The notes under the pieces were generated by a model. It ran no database searches and was not told where the DNA came from. It saw nothing but the letters and a program-made list of their open reading frames with translations. Shown here one piece after another: positions 12,456 through 24,557 of a stretch of DNA of 64,000 nucleotides (the stretch's first letter is position 1; each line of letters starts with the position of its first letter). Made by a program: the position numbers and the translations under genes. Source of the DNA: Loripinus fragilis (Eukaryota; Mollusca; Bivalvia; Lucinida; Lucinidae); NCBI GenBank assembly GCA_964019695.1, contig OZ026524.1:24902164-24966163 (forward strand), given 5' to 3'.

Positions 12456-12952
12456 AATTTAGATTGTTCCTTTGGTATTGTAGAACTACATATATATTTG
12501 ATTTTATGTGATCAGGCTTGCTCCGTCCAGTATGTATTTAAATTTCGAATATTGACACCTCCGCTCATTAATATGTCAATAGCTAATTTATTAATCCTAA
12601 AGACAGCCAGAAATACATGTCAGATCACCTCGGCTTATACGTATGACGGGACGAAGGGACATGAACCCTCCCATGTGCCAAAATTATATATACACTTATT
12701 GGGATCAAAATTTTGAATTTCAATATTTTTTTTTTGGAGGGGGGGGGGGGGGGTGCTTTCAGACAATGAATATTGTGGGTATTTTGAGAGGTTGTTTCTA
12801 AAATGGACATATTTTGGGGTCATTTCTAAAATCAACTGTTTTAGGGTATTGGTGATTTTTTTTTCAACTGCAAACTATTGAAAACCACAAAACAACAAAA
12901 CCATCAACTTTCATAATCAAAATAAATGCATTACTATGTTTTAAACACTTGA

Positions 12953-13141
12953 AGAGGAGCGCAGTTGCTTGGTGGTAGAGTGCTTGACTCAATAACTAGG
13001 GATTGCGGGTTCGAGCCTCACCGGAGCAAGACACGTTATCTTCTGCTAAGTACTGGTTCGACCAAGGTAGACCCGTCCCGACATGGCTGAAAAATGTTGA
13101 CTTGGACGTAAAGAATCAAAATAAAAAAATTAAAAAAAAAC
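12953..13141 (+). repeat. tRNA-derived SINE, best copy
   Basis: The tRNA-like head has an A-box-like TTGGTGGTAGAGTG (12,969-12,982) and a B-box GGGTTCGAGCC (about 13,008-13,018), the two internal Pol III promoter elements. The body carries AGCAAGACACGTTATC, GTACTGGTTCGACC and CCCGTCCCGACATGGCTG. It ends in an A/T-rich tail of AAAT and poly-A runs. Other copies are at 2,240 (-), 34,560 (-), 61,107 (+) and, as fragments, 20,050, 40,425 and 2,060. Confidence 0.85.
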
Positions 13142-13689
13142 TTGAACTTCCCTTTAGCCATTCCGAACAAGGAGTTCCCCTTTCACAGACGATTTCCATG
13201 CCTGTCCTAACATCAATTCTCCGAGAGCACCGTGAAAAACACAAAGATAATGACCACCCACTTAGAATATAAATATATGTATCATTCAAATTTCGTTTGC
13301 ATTTACTGTTGCCATGGTAACCAGCAGGATCCAATTTGACTAAATTTTTAAAAAGAATACGAGATGAAGTTTAAATTAATTAGCTGCCCAAATATGTCAA
13401 TTTTGATTTACACATAAAATTTGACTGAAATGTCCACTTTAATTGCTTAAGGTGAGAGTAAGTGTAAACTGGTTCAAAATGGTATTTGGACCTTTTTCCC
13501 TAGCTGCACAGAGATACAATTATAAAACTAGACGGTGGTCAATTGATGGGGGCGGGAGAGGGGGATTACATCAAGTATCCGCACTTACATTGAGTACATC
13601 ATGTATATGTCTTCAGGCAAATATTGTCTTAAATATGAATATCGATCCTTCGCCCAAAAAAGTTAAAGAAGTTAACATTTGAAGCCAAA

Positions 13690-14738
13690 CAGCCTGATTA
13701 TAAATATATATTTGACTTTGACCTTGATTTCAAATATCAAATTGGTAGTCATTGTACAAAATAGGAATTAAGCTCCGCTGTCAGAAACACACAGGAGGAT
13801 TTCTTTTATTGCAAGCTATAAAACAATTTCTAAGTATATTTGACATTGACCTTTGATCGATTCCAAGGTCATAGCAATGATATGTAACCTTCCTTGTAAT
13901 CTGCACACCATAAGCAATGATTTTGCTAAATATGAACATCCTCTGTAAAAATGAAAGAGGCGTTTGCGTTACAAGATATAAAACTGATTTTGATTATGGT
14001 TTGCCTTAACCTTTGAGTCAGGAAATGACTTGTATAAGCTTTTCGCTTACTGTCAGATCCTGGTCCATTGATTATGAAAATTCTTAAATATTGTATGTAT
14101 ATAAAGAAATACATTATTGTTTAAACCAACCTTTGAGTCCAAGGTCATAGCATTGATCAGGAACTACCAATGTAATCAACACACCATAGGAATATGAACA
14201 CCCTCAGTAAAACACGAAAGAGGAGATGCAAGCCAGATATGAAACGTATTTGACCTTGACCTTTGACTCCATGGTTATAGCAGTGATCTAGAGCTTTCAT
14301 TGTAATTTACTCACCATAGGGAAGTATTGTGCCAAATATGAAAACACTCGCTTGTTAATAAAAGAGGAATTAACATTTTGAGATGTAGATAAGTATTACT
14401 TATGTGTGAATTTGACCCTTGACTCCAATGTCATCTCAGCAATCTGAAATCTTTGTTTTATTTTACATACCATAAGCTATCGTTTTGCTGCATATGAATT
14501 CCCTCCTTCAAAAAATGAGAGGAATTTGCGGCACCAGCCCTAAACAGATTTTGTGTATATGGGGCATTGATCTTTGACTCCAAGGGCATAGAACTAATCT
14601 GGAAGTTCTGGTGTAATGGAGACACCATGGGCAATAATTGTGTCAAATATAAACTCCCTCTGTCATAAAATAAAAAAGGAGTTTGAGGTTCATGTGGTAC
14701 TAGTATATAGGTTTTAAGTATATGTTGACCTCGACCAC
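13690..14738 (+). repeat. TGACCTT-type repeat array, about 7 units
   Basis: Cores near 13,717, 13,845, 14,005, 14,130, 14,255, 14,415, 14,565 and 14,725 recur about every 145 bp. Each is followed by CCATAnGnAAT and ATATGAAnnCCCTC motifs. The last unit is cut at TGACCTCGACCAC by the 5.7-kb element and resumes at 20,452, so the two arrays were once continuous. The stretch 13,145-13,690 before it shows nothing clear. Confidence 0.8.
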
Positions 14739-15045
14739 TAAGGGACCGCTCATTATTTAAGCGTCAGGGGGCCGGCTAAAAAGTAGGGGGGGGGGGGGGG
14801 GTCATGTGAATTTCAATGTGGCTAGTAGGGGGGGGGGGTTGCCATTAACTTTGACTTTCCAGCAGGGGATTTATGTTTAATTGTTCAAATAAAATAATTT
14901 TAAAAAAAATCCTCGCTCGCTCATGTTTTATTAATTAAACTCTTATATTTAGTTATAGGCCTTGAGCTGGCTATAGACCCCTCCCAGGGGGAATTTTGCA
15001 GACTATGATTTTCTAAAACTACATTATATAAGACGCAAAATAAAA

Positions 15046-15573
15046 GGTATTAGCCCAGGTTTATGACATTCTTATAACACAGTTACATGTTTTAGTATCA
15101 ACTTCATAAATGTCTTGAGTTATTACTGTTGTATACGTTACTTAGTGCTTCCTGCGTTATTTCCAAGTATCTGTATGGTATTTATTGACTATACGTGTAT
15201 AACATCTGTCACAGAATATAGTGAATCTATAAGGCTGCTACTTAAATGATTTAAAGTTCTTTATTATGTTCGATTACACTATTTTTTAGGCCTATGTTAT
15301 GTATGTTACCTTCAAAATAGCATTAAACATTCCAGTTAATGTCTCTAACAAGCCCTGTTTATACTTCTTTGCATCCTGGCACAGGTTTATGTACTTCTTT
15401 TAACAAGGTTTACCTATTTTAAGTATCCATTTGATAAATGCATTGAGCTTTAACTGTTGTATGTGTTACCAAATGATACATAAGTTATTCTGAGTATCTG
15501 TATAACAGTTGTTGACTATACATGTATAAAGTCCGTCAGAGAATTAAGAACATTTATAAGGCTGAAATAAATT
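15046..15573. repeat. Direct repeat pair inside the 5.7-kb element
   Basis: About 15,046-15,245 and 15,370-15,573 share CAGGTTTATG, the ACTGTTGTAT box, AGTATCTGTAT, TTGACTATACRTGTATAA and TATAAGGCTG. The period is about 325 bp, and divergence suggests an old duplication. Confidence 0.65.
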
Positions 15574-15619
15574 GGAGTTCCATATTAATTTATGGTGACT
15601 TAAACTAATAATATAATGT

Positions 15620-16990
15620 GATCTGTCAACCTTCACGGTTTGCTCACATAAACAGTAGGTACCATGTATTCAAATCGGAAGTTCTAAAAGATAGTCACTG
15701 TGAAACAGCTCAGTTCTGGGCAAGGTATATGGATATAATTCAGATGGTGTTTACACTGATTAGGGCTACAAGGAAAACAACTTTTGAATTGTATGCCAGC
15801 TCTATCTGTATGCCTTGTTCCCAATGTTCATTGCAAACGATCACAACAACTACGCACAATATGTACCTGTGTAACTGTTTACACTCATAAATTTGTCTGA
15901 TACACATCGCAGATGCAAAGAACTTCTCGAACAAATTGGGCTTAGTATATCACAACCATTGGTTCTTTGCTTGATAAATGCTTTTGACATAACTATCAGG
16001 CAAACAATAAAGAGGTATTATAGGCTTCAGCAACTAGAACTACGCTTCGTACTACAGATGGAATGGTGTATTACTAATCAAATCAGAGCTCAACATATTG
16101 AAACAACTCTTCAATGCACTGAAATGCTCAGATGCAAAGTAGAACGAGAACTAGAGGCAGTTTTAGGATTCACCAATCCATTTAGTTCTAGTTTTGAATA
16201 CAATAAACTTTACATTTTATCTTTCAGTGTTCCTGCTAAGCCTGGCATAGCTAAGGATCTTATTGAGGCTGATGACATTGGCGGGAAGGCTGATGCAGAC
16301 TTCACTGACTCACTTTTAGTTTAAAAAATATGTCTTTCACAACCCCATAAAATGCTACAAGCTAATATAGTTTTGAGGCTTGCGAGGTCAAGCAAGAAGA
16401 AAGTGTCCAATTCACAAAACGTAAACAGCCAGATGAGAGCTTAAAGGAGCGTCTTTGGTTAGCATGACCTTTCTATTGGACAAAATGTTGACCTTGAGTT
16501 GACACTGCTGTTCCTTCTGGGACCTGTACCATGCTCACTGTCAACTCGAGATAGAATTTCGACCAAAACTGACAAGTCCAAACTTCCGCATGGCTTGCAA
16601 TCACACATTGAACCAACATAAAATTGGCCCTGTAGTGCTGCACATGACTTCGATTACAGAGCATAATAGCTTTTCCTGTCACTTTCAAGGATCTGATGGC
16701 ATCAGTATTCAACCAGGCACTAAAGGCATGTTGGTTTTGTTACTGATACATATATACAATGTATAAGCAGCAGTATATAAAGTCTTACAAATGTTCTCGA
16801 AGAGGATAACCCGGGTGTTTTGTTCAACAATGGTGAATGCAACAAAAAGTGCACCTTCTAAATGTCAACAACATTGGCCAGTCTATGGGGTAAGAGATCT
16901 ACAGTAATACACTGTTTAACAGATTGTGACACTACCAACGTGCAGATGTGTTAGTACCATGGAGAAGTTATTCCTATCATACTGATAGAG
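15620..16990 (+). pseudogene. Decayed gene of an uncharacterised metazoan, repeat-associated protein family
   Basis: Read across frames, the translation shows ordered blocks. QFWARYMDIIQMVFTLIRATR is a longer block of which QFWARYMDIIQ lies near 15,712; NDHNNYAQYVPV is near 15,840; DITIRQTI near 15,988; a TNPFSSSF block near 16,175; DLIEADDIGGKA near 16,255; VPCSLSTRDRISTKTDKSKL near 16,530; and HCLTDCDTTNVQ near 16,915. From memory this order matches a family of large uncharacterised proteins in cnidarians and molluscs that have a conserved GCDTT-type motif. The function is unknown to me. The 16.2-kb part retains a 143-codon open stretch (15,893-16,324); elsewhere stops and frameshifts abound. 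It lies inside the TAA-flanked element and could be its former transposase or a cargo gene. Confidence 0.55.
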
Positions 16991-17370
16991 AACCCCACCC
17001 CCACTAGTTCATCAACATTCTAAGCAGGGTAGGAAACAAATAAAGAATTGCTCTAGGCACTCATCAGAGATATAAAGCCCTAACATGTGCTATTTATGTA
17101 ATTGTGAATAAGCTGCAGTACGACATGTTTCTGAAAAAAGTACCAAAGCCATACACATATACTGACTATTTCAAATGGCATGAACATCAGCTTACCTCCA
17201 CCCTGCTTTTCTGTCCTTAAGATACAAAGATTGAACTATCAGGTCTTCTCCATGAAAACAAGTGAGGCTTGTCAGATATGGAAAAAAATGTGTGGGAAAT
17301 AATTGGGAAGGAAATTGAGTACCTCCGGGTGAAAGAAAGCTTGATTGTACCCGAACAAAAGAGCCACAGA

Positions 17371-19017
17371 ATTATATTTCACATTTTGTGTGATATGGGG
17401 CTACCATGTTCAAAACTCAACAACTCAAACCTTATAAAAGATAGAAACATTATATTTGCAGTTTCCAAAAGGTACATAAACATTCTTTAATACAAAATGA
17501 GTTAGTAAGCACATTCACATTAAAAAATATCAAACTGTATTAGTTTCATAAGTCATTTTTATAGGAATAATGAAAAAAAGTAACATACGTAACACTTTGG
17601 ATAGCATATTTGCTTTTAAAGGTCCATATCTGTAATGCAAAAATAGCTTACTTGGATGATATAGCCAATTTGGAAATTTTACCTTATGGTTTGCACTTTT
17701 CAGAAGTAATGGTGCCATTACCAGAGTGCTAGCATATTGCAAAATCTTTGCAAGTTGAATCTGATAGAGGATTAATAAACTGTATAGGAAAATTCTTTAA
17801 ACCCTTGGATAATATACAAAGATTTGCTCTATAACTTCTACCTAAAGGGTTTTCTTTGATCCTTTAAGTTGTTACTGGCACATTACAAACTTTCCATGAG
17901 TATTATGTTAACTATATTTGATGTCTCTATAGAAAAAAAAAGCAGGTTTATGGTAGTTTATGTTTTGAGTTACTTCCTCAGCAAATGAGCCAGAGTAAAA
18001 AAGAAGTACATGGACCTGTGCCAGCATGCAAATAAGTACAAGCAGGTCGTGTTGGAGACTATATCTTGAACTTTTAATGGTATTCAGAGAGTAACGTATG
18101 TAACCTGGACTGTAAAATAGTGTAAGACACCATAATAAGGAACTTTAATTCATTTGAACAACAGCCTTCTAGATTTACTTTATTCACTGATGGATGTAAT
18201 ACATGTATAGTCAATTACTGCCATACTGATACTTGGAAATAACATATGAACCACTAAGTAAGATATACAACGGCAAAGACTCAATACTTTTATAAAATAA
18301 ATGCTAAAATTATGTAACTGTTTTATAAGAAGTTCTTAAACCTGTGTCAGACTTCAAAAAAGTGTGAATATGTCATATTGAAGACATTATCAGGAAAATT
18401 TAGTGTTATTTTGCAGGTAACGTTTGTAACGCTGCCACTCTCAGAGGGCTAAAATATTTCATTGTGTGGCTTATATTATACTGAATCTGAAAATCATAGT
18501 GTACGAAAGTCCCCCTGGGAGGATGTGGGATCTATAGCCAGCACGAGGCCTAGAAAATTACATTTTACATTTTTGTGTGATATGGGGGTACCATGTTCAA
18601 CATCTAATAACTCAAAAAGTATATAAGATAGGAATGTAATGCTTGCAGTTCTGAAAAGGTAAATAAAAATTCTTTAATATAATACCAAATTAATGAACAT
18701 AAACTGGTTTCAATAAAATTAAAGACAAACTATATTAGATGCATTTATCATTTAAAAGGGGGTTCAATGAAAAAATGTAACATACACTACATCGGGGTGA
18801 CTATATTTGTTTTCAAATGTCAATATCTGTGGCCCAGTAATAGCTTACTTAGAAAATATAACCAATTTGGAAATCTTACCTTATCTTTTGCACTTTTCTG
18901 AAGTCTTAAAAAGAATTTTAATTATCAAATATTTTGTAGGGTAACGTATGTAACAGGCTGTTACAGCTTAACGCTGCCATTGTCAGAGGGCTTACATGTT
19001 GCAAAATCCTTGCAAGA
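17371..19017. repeat. Paired internal modules with GTAACGTATGTAAC motifs
   Basis: Module 1 (17,371-17,752) and module 2 (18,556-19,017) share ACATTTTGTGTGATATGG, GTAACATACrCTAC, AATAGCTTACTT, CCAATTTGGAAAT, TTGCACTTTTC and TTGCAAAATCnTTGCAAG. GTAACGTATGTAAC or close variants lie at about 18,094, 18,417 and 18,939. The similarity spans noncoding-looking sequence. Confidence 0.65.
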
Positions 19018-19199
19018 CATTGGGCTTCAAGACAAATATGGTTTACGAAATTCCAGCCAGTGGCCTATTAAGCAGGCCAATAAATTTCTCAGCTTTTATT
19101 TTTGCAAGTGCAAAACTTATTCTATTTTGGTGTTTTTAGGCCTTAAGATAGGTTCTATTTTTCTCTACTGTTTCTTGAAAATTTCCTACTTTTCCTACT

Positions 19200-20050
19200 T
19201 TTCACTCTAAATTGGCATTTACGCGATATTAATACAGAATTTTTTCCTCGCTCGCTTCGCTCCCTTGAATCTTATAAAAAAAATACTATTATATTTTTCC
19301 CACAGAGCAGACAGATGAAATGATTCCTGCTTTTAACATCACTACTTTTTCCAAATTGTTATCTGTACTTTTTTGCGTTAGTGCACTTGATAGCAGTATT
19401 AATTTCTATTTTTTTTATGAATTCTGTATTTGAAAAAACCCTTCTATCCCTACTGCTTTACACCCAAAATCACTCCTTTATCGCTCATGATTTTTTGTTC
19501 AAAACTTTGATCCCTATACTCTTTCCCTACTTTTATGGAAGGGCAGTGAGAGCCTATTACTTGTAGCTTAGTACAGGTTTTTCTTAGATCTTGAAAATGT
19601 CCTACTATCCCTATTTTCAATCTAAATTGGCATTTACGCGATAAAATACAGAATTTTTTCCTCGCTCGCATCGCTGGCTCGAATCTTATAAAAATTACTA
19701 TTATATTTTCCCCACAGAGCAGACGGATGAAATGATTCCTGCTTTTAACATCACTACTTTTTCAAAATTGTTATCTGTACTTTTTTGTGTAAGTGCACTT
19801 GATAGCCTTATATATTTACTATTTTTTTATGAATTCTTTATTTGAAAAAGCCATTCTATCCCGACTGTTTTACGTCCAAAATCACTCCTTTATTGCTCAT
19901 GATTTTTTTCTTTAAAACTTTTATCCCTATACTCTTTCCCTACTTTTTATGGCAGGGCATTGAAAGCATATTACATGCAGATTTATCCCTATACTATTTC
20001 CCTACTTTGTATGGAAGGGTATTAAAAACCTATTACATGCAGCTTAGTAT
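19200..20050. repeat. Tandem duplication, period about 414 bp, with a 62-bp sub-duplication
   Basis: TAAATTGGCATTTACGCGAT occurs at 19,208 and 19,622, and each copy continues collinearly through CCTCGCTCGC, CACAGAGCAGAC and AACATCACTACTTTTTC. At 19,922-20,046 the segment ATCCCTATACTnTTTCCCTA...ATTACATGCAG is itself duplicated in tandem. Confidence 0.8.
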
Positions 20051-20319
20051 ACTACTGGTTCAACTGAGAAAGGCCCATCTAGACATAACTGAAAAATTGT
20101 TGACTGGAAATTTAAGGAATTAATGCAAAAAATAGTCTCAAATATAAAAGATTCATAATGTTTCAATGGTGGTCAAAACTTGCCAAGATTTAGAATCGAA
20201 GCTCAGATAATCATGTATGTCAATAAATGAATAAAAGTACCATAGCACCAGATGATGATACACGTATGACTAACAGGATTATGAAAACAAAATATTGCAT
20301 TCGAACAATATAATATAAA

Positions 20320-20343
20320 ATGGGGGGGGGGGGGGGGGGGGGG
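20320..20343 (+). repeat. Long G homopolymer near the right end of the 5.7-kb element
   Basis: An uninterrupted G run of about 24 bases, matching a G-rich tract at 14,789-14,840 beside the left end. It could form G-quadruplex structure. Run length is also prone to sequencing error. Confidence 0.8.
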
Positions 20344-20451
20344 GTCAAGTTATATTTTATGTGTTAGGAGGGGGGTCATCCAAAATTTGGATGATGGATC
20401 GAAATTTCAGCCGCCCGCCCCCCTGATACTTAAATAATGAGCGGTCCCTAA

Positions 20452-22140
20452 CACAATGGTATATTGGTGAATTGAAACACTTGGTGTAATCTACACAACA
20501 TACGCAACCAGTGTGTTAAATAAAAACACACTCCAACAACAAAATGAAAGAGGAATTGACGTTATGGGCAATCAAATCGATTTTAAGAATATTTTACCTT
20601 GACCTTTGACCCAAATGTAATATCCGTATTTCGAGACCTCTGTTGTAATTTACACACCATAGGCTATGGTTAAGCCAAATATCGACATCCTTAATCAGAC
20701 AACGAAAGAGTTTTCGCATTATGAGCTGTTGATATGCTTTTAGATTGTGTGAACCTGTTACCCTTGACTCCGAGGTCATATGGCAATTATGTTTTATTCT
20801 TCACACCATAAGCAATCATTTTGCATATATGAACTCCTTCCATCGCAATTTCAGAGATAAATTCACGTTACGACCTATAGACATATTTAAGTACATGTGA
20901 CCTTGAACTTTGATTCCATGGTCATAGAACTGATCTGGAACGTTTATTGTAATTTACACAACATAGACAATCATTGTGTTAAGAAATGAATTCAATTTTT
21001 GGAATGTTCATGGAGTCATGAACACTTCGGGTCTCTTGCAAAGTAAGTGAAGCCCGAAGGGCTTTACGTTAACTTTGCAAGAGACCCGAAGTATTCATGA
21101 TTCCATGAACCTTCCAAAAAATGAATGTATAACCTATATTTACATTTTATTATAAATAACTAATATATAGAAAGTATTTATAATTTAGGAGATAAAACAA
21201 TTTTTATTTAATACTTAATCGTATATATGGGTTTGTTGGAGTTAAACGGAAAAGCGGAACAGCTAGTGTGAGCATGGACAGCCAATGGAGCAAACAAGAA
21301 GCTTGTTTTGCACAAGCGACTCATGTGTAGCTCGCTGTCAATCACAATACCAGTGTCATATCATGCGAATGAATTCGATGTTCGAAGCGAATTGCACGGG
21401 GAAGTGAGCTTGGCAGCTGTCAATTAAATTTTGAGTCGTGCATGGAGCTATGAACGTTTGCAAGAATCTCAAGATTCATTAAAGGCTTGCTTTGAAAATG
21501 TAAATATTCAAATATGAACAAATTCAGTAAAAACAGTTGACAGATTTTAGTATATGTGACCTTGACCTTGGACCCAATGTATTATTGGAGAATTGTAACC
21601 TTTGTTGTAATCTACACACCATAATCAATCATTGTTCTAAACATGGAAACCCTCAAAGATGAATTCGCATTTTCGACAGGATTTTAAAGATATTTGACCT
21701 TGACCTCTGATCCAACGGTCATATTAGTATTTTGAGACATTTAATGTAATTAACACACCTTAGGCAATTATTGTTCCAAATATGAACACCCTCAGTCAAA
21801 AAAGAAAAAAAGAAAAGAAAAAAAATGAAATCGCATATGAGCTTTTGGTAAATTTTAAGTATGTGTGACCTTGGTCCTTGATTGCAAGATCATATTGACG
21901 AACTAAAACTTTTCTTTTATTCTACACACAATAAGCAATCATTTTGCTATATATGAACTCCCTCCATCAAAATGAAAGAGGAATTCTCGCTATGGGCCAT
22001 AGACAGATTTTATGAATATGTGACCTTGACATTTAACGTCAAGGACATATTGGTAAATTGAAAACTTTGTTGTAATCTACAGACTATAAGTATTGTTCGC
22101 AATATTAACACCCTCCATCAATAAAAGAATATAAATTTTC
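20452..22140 (+). repeat. TGACCTT-type repeat array (continuation)
   Basis: Cores near 20,597, 20,755, 20,900, 21,558, 21,697, 21,865 and 22,020, each followed by ACACACCATAnGCAATCATT-like and ATATGAACnCCCTC-like motifs. The array is interrupted by a hairpin at 20,985-21,127 and by a segment at 21,285-21,360 whose GAGCAAACAAGAAGCTTGTT is shared with 7,265. The host array began at 13,690. Confidence 0.75.
20985..21127. repeat. Hairpin repeat of about 140 bp
   Basis: ATTCAATTTTTGGAATGTTC and its imperfect complement at the right end bracket inner arms containing CGGGTCTCTTGCAAAGT. The centre is AAGCCCGAAGGGCTTTAC. It is inserted within a TGACCTT array and has no coding frame; a foldback MITE is likely. 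Confidence 0.75.
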
Positions 22141-24290
22141 CTTTTTAAAGGAGGGCTTGCCTAGTTGAAAACCAGCATATGCACCTTGTTTGTTGGGAAC
22201 ACCTCCGAATTCGGTTATTGTTTACACTGCACTAATACCACGTCATAGACAAACAATAACAATAGTTATTGAGTCGGTGGGTAAGATACTCTTCTGGCAA
22301 AAGAAAACACAAACAGTTATCTAAAGCTGCACCTAGCCCCATACACTGAAGGACGTTAAAAACGCAAACAATGAAATACAAATTACTTATTTTTAATGTA
22401 TCCTTTTTTTTTAACTTTGGCAACAGTGAACATCAACATGTCCGCAAAACATGTTTTTAATTTCATGCCAAAATAATAAATAATGTTAGGACAACAGTCT
22501 ATTGGATAGCAATACATTGTACCCTTAGATTCTAAAGTTGCAAATTGTAATTTGTCTAGGAATCAGACGTGATTTAAAGTAATTGTATCAAAATATTTTT
22601 TTATTAAAAACCTTGATACAAATTACCCTCGAAGCCCTATTATTTGTCTGGAACTGACGATAGCCAGCCAGAACGGATATCGTCGATGCAAATATCGTTG
22701 ATACAGTTGACGTAAGTTGCCGTCTTAACGTCAGGTCGTCAATTTTGGTTAGCCAGACCTGTGTCGATATTTAACTGTCCCTGTATCCTGATAACGATCT
22801 CTGAGGTGCTGTAGTTGATCGCCTTTCCCAAAGGCATAGAACTTTTCAAATAGTCATTTCATTTTTTCCATATTAACATATCCCTAATTTATTGCTAGTT
22901 GATAGGCTGTTGCTAAGTTCTGATAATCTTACAACTCCACTGAAGACAATTGCATTTATAGACTAGCCATGAACATAACCATTTGGAAAAGAAAGAAATA
23001 TTATTACAATATTTTACGTGTATTAATGACCATTTTTATTATCAGACTGGTAGCTATTCTATATAGTTGACTGATGGCAATTATAATGGCCAACTTCCAA
23101 TCGAAGGTTAGTTCCTACTTACTTATAGGAACAAGGTGTTAGAATCTCCTCATCGTGAGGATCTATTTTTATACAGACAAACAGTTTGAATGACCCCTGT
23201 ACTGTTACAGCAAGTTTTAAAAATTACTCCAGTTGAGTCTGGCGGTAGTGATCGCTGATGACGCTTATGCATGCTTGTAAGAGTTTTGTTTTTGATAAAA
23301 CCAAGGCACAAAAAGGCATTTAGATACTCTAGGGGTATGCCCTAAACCCCCATTTCTAGATTAATTTAAAATCATCCGAGAATAATATTTGGTTTGTTTC
23401 ATTAAGGAAACATTTTTGATATTAGTCAAGCAATATTGGAAGTAAGTTTAACTTTTAGACAAGTATAAATTTTCAATAGACAATTTATTGCTCTGACCGC
23501 ACTTCTACCAGATTCCAAAGCTGCTATTTGTTATCATATGTCATTTAGCCATGACCTGAGTAAATAACCAGGAAATCTCTATCAGCTGATCCAGTGGTCT
23601 TGATTTTTCAGATTTCCACCTTATTCCCAAAAGTATACTATAGTACCTAAATGTCAATTTGAACATCGATAGTTGCTACTATAGAGACGCCAGGAACCTA
23701 CTAAAGATCAAGGGTGGGTCAGAGCACCGTTACTCTAGTAGCTTATCTGGTTCCCTCCTCTAGACCTGTCTAACAAGATGGGTAACATGTAAAGATCTAT
23801 CAATAGCCTCAAAATGTTTTTATTTTACAAGATAAATCCTTGATGTGTTCTATTTGCGGTCCCTCTTATTTGTTATTCTTAATTAGAGTAGGCTGTGCAG
23901 TTTATGCACACACTTTTTGTCCACGATGAAGAATTGAGGTGGGGCATACAGGGCTACTCTTTTTTTACTTGACAACTAATTAAACGTTCGCAACTGTAGC
24001 CATTCGGGCGTAAACGTACCCACGCACCTATTATGTAAGAACTTTAGAAGGAACTTTAGCTCGATTCAAAGTGGGCCAATATCATTCCAATTGCACCAGA
24101 TTGTTCATGTTCAGACAATCGTGGCATGATTAATAAAGTTATAAAACTAAAGCTGCAGTGTATATATACATGCTTATGTACAGACTGCATGTCAAAGAGA
24201 CCCAGAAGTGTATGGGACACGCCATGATCCCAGAACCAAATTTAGAATTCCTACCTCAAATTATACACAGATATGCTCTGAGCTCGACCT
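22140..24290. other. About 2.1 kb without recognisable features
   Basis: No credible coding frame, no counterpart elsewhere in the window and no clear inverted repeat. Two minus-oriented TGACCTT-like stretches (GAGGTCAAGGTGAC near 24,309 and GAGGTCAAGGTCAC near 24,449) lie just after it. Confidence 0.5.
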
Positions 24291-24557
24291 TGCTATAACT
24301 GAAACCTGAGGTCAAGGTGACAGTGACCTGGAAACAGTTGGTGACTCTCCAGGGCCCAAGATGTATCTACATACCAAATATAAAATGCTACCATAAATAA
24401 AATAGGCGATCTGCTGTGGGTGCATTTTTTCAAGAACTGACTCCTGAGGTCAAGGTCACTGTGGATGAAAACAGTTAGCGACATTCCATGACCCCAACAT
24501 ATGTCCACAAATTGAATTTAGGGGTTAATTTGGCATATAATATGAGACATGCTCTTA

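Larger units (their letters stand above)
14742..20448. mobile_element. 5.7-kb inverted-repeat DNA element, TAA target duplication
   Basis: The left end GGGACCGCTCATTATTTAAG and the inverted right end are nearly identical for about 30 bp, continuing into CAGGGGG. TAA flanks both sides (14,739-14,741; 20,449-20,451), and the host TGACCTT repeat is continuous across the removed element. Three-base TWA duplications are typical of PIF/Harbinger elements, but I see no Harbinger DDE transposase or Myb-like gene. Contents: long G-runs beside both ends, a decayed gene at about 15,620-16,990, and several sets of direct repeats (15.0-15.6, 17.4-19.0, 19.2-20.05 kb). Confidence 0.85.

Noticed and set aside
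13003..13272. 89-codon open frame
   Set aside because: It runs through the SINE body and its A-rich tail; no domain resemblance.
14742..20448. LTR retrotransposon
   Set aside because: The terminal repeats are inverted, not direct, and there is no gag, protease, integrase, primer site or polypurine tract.
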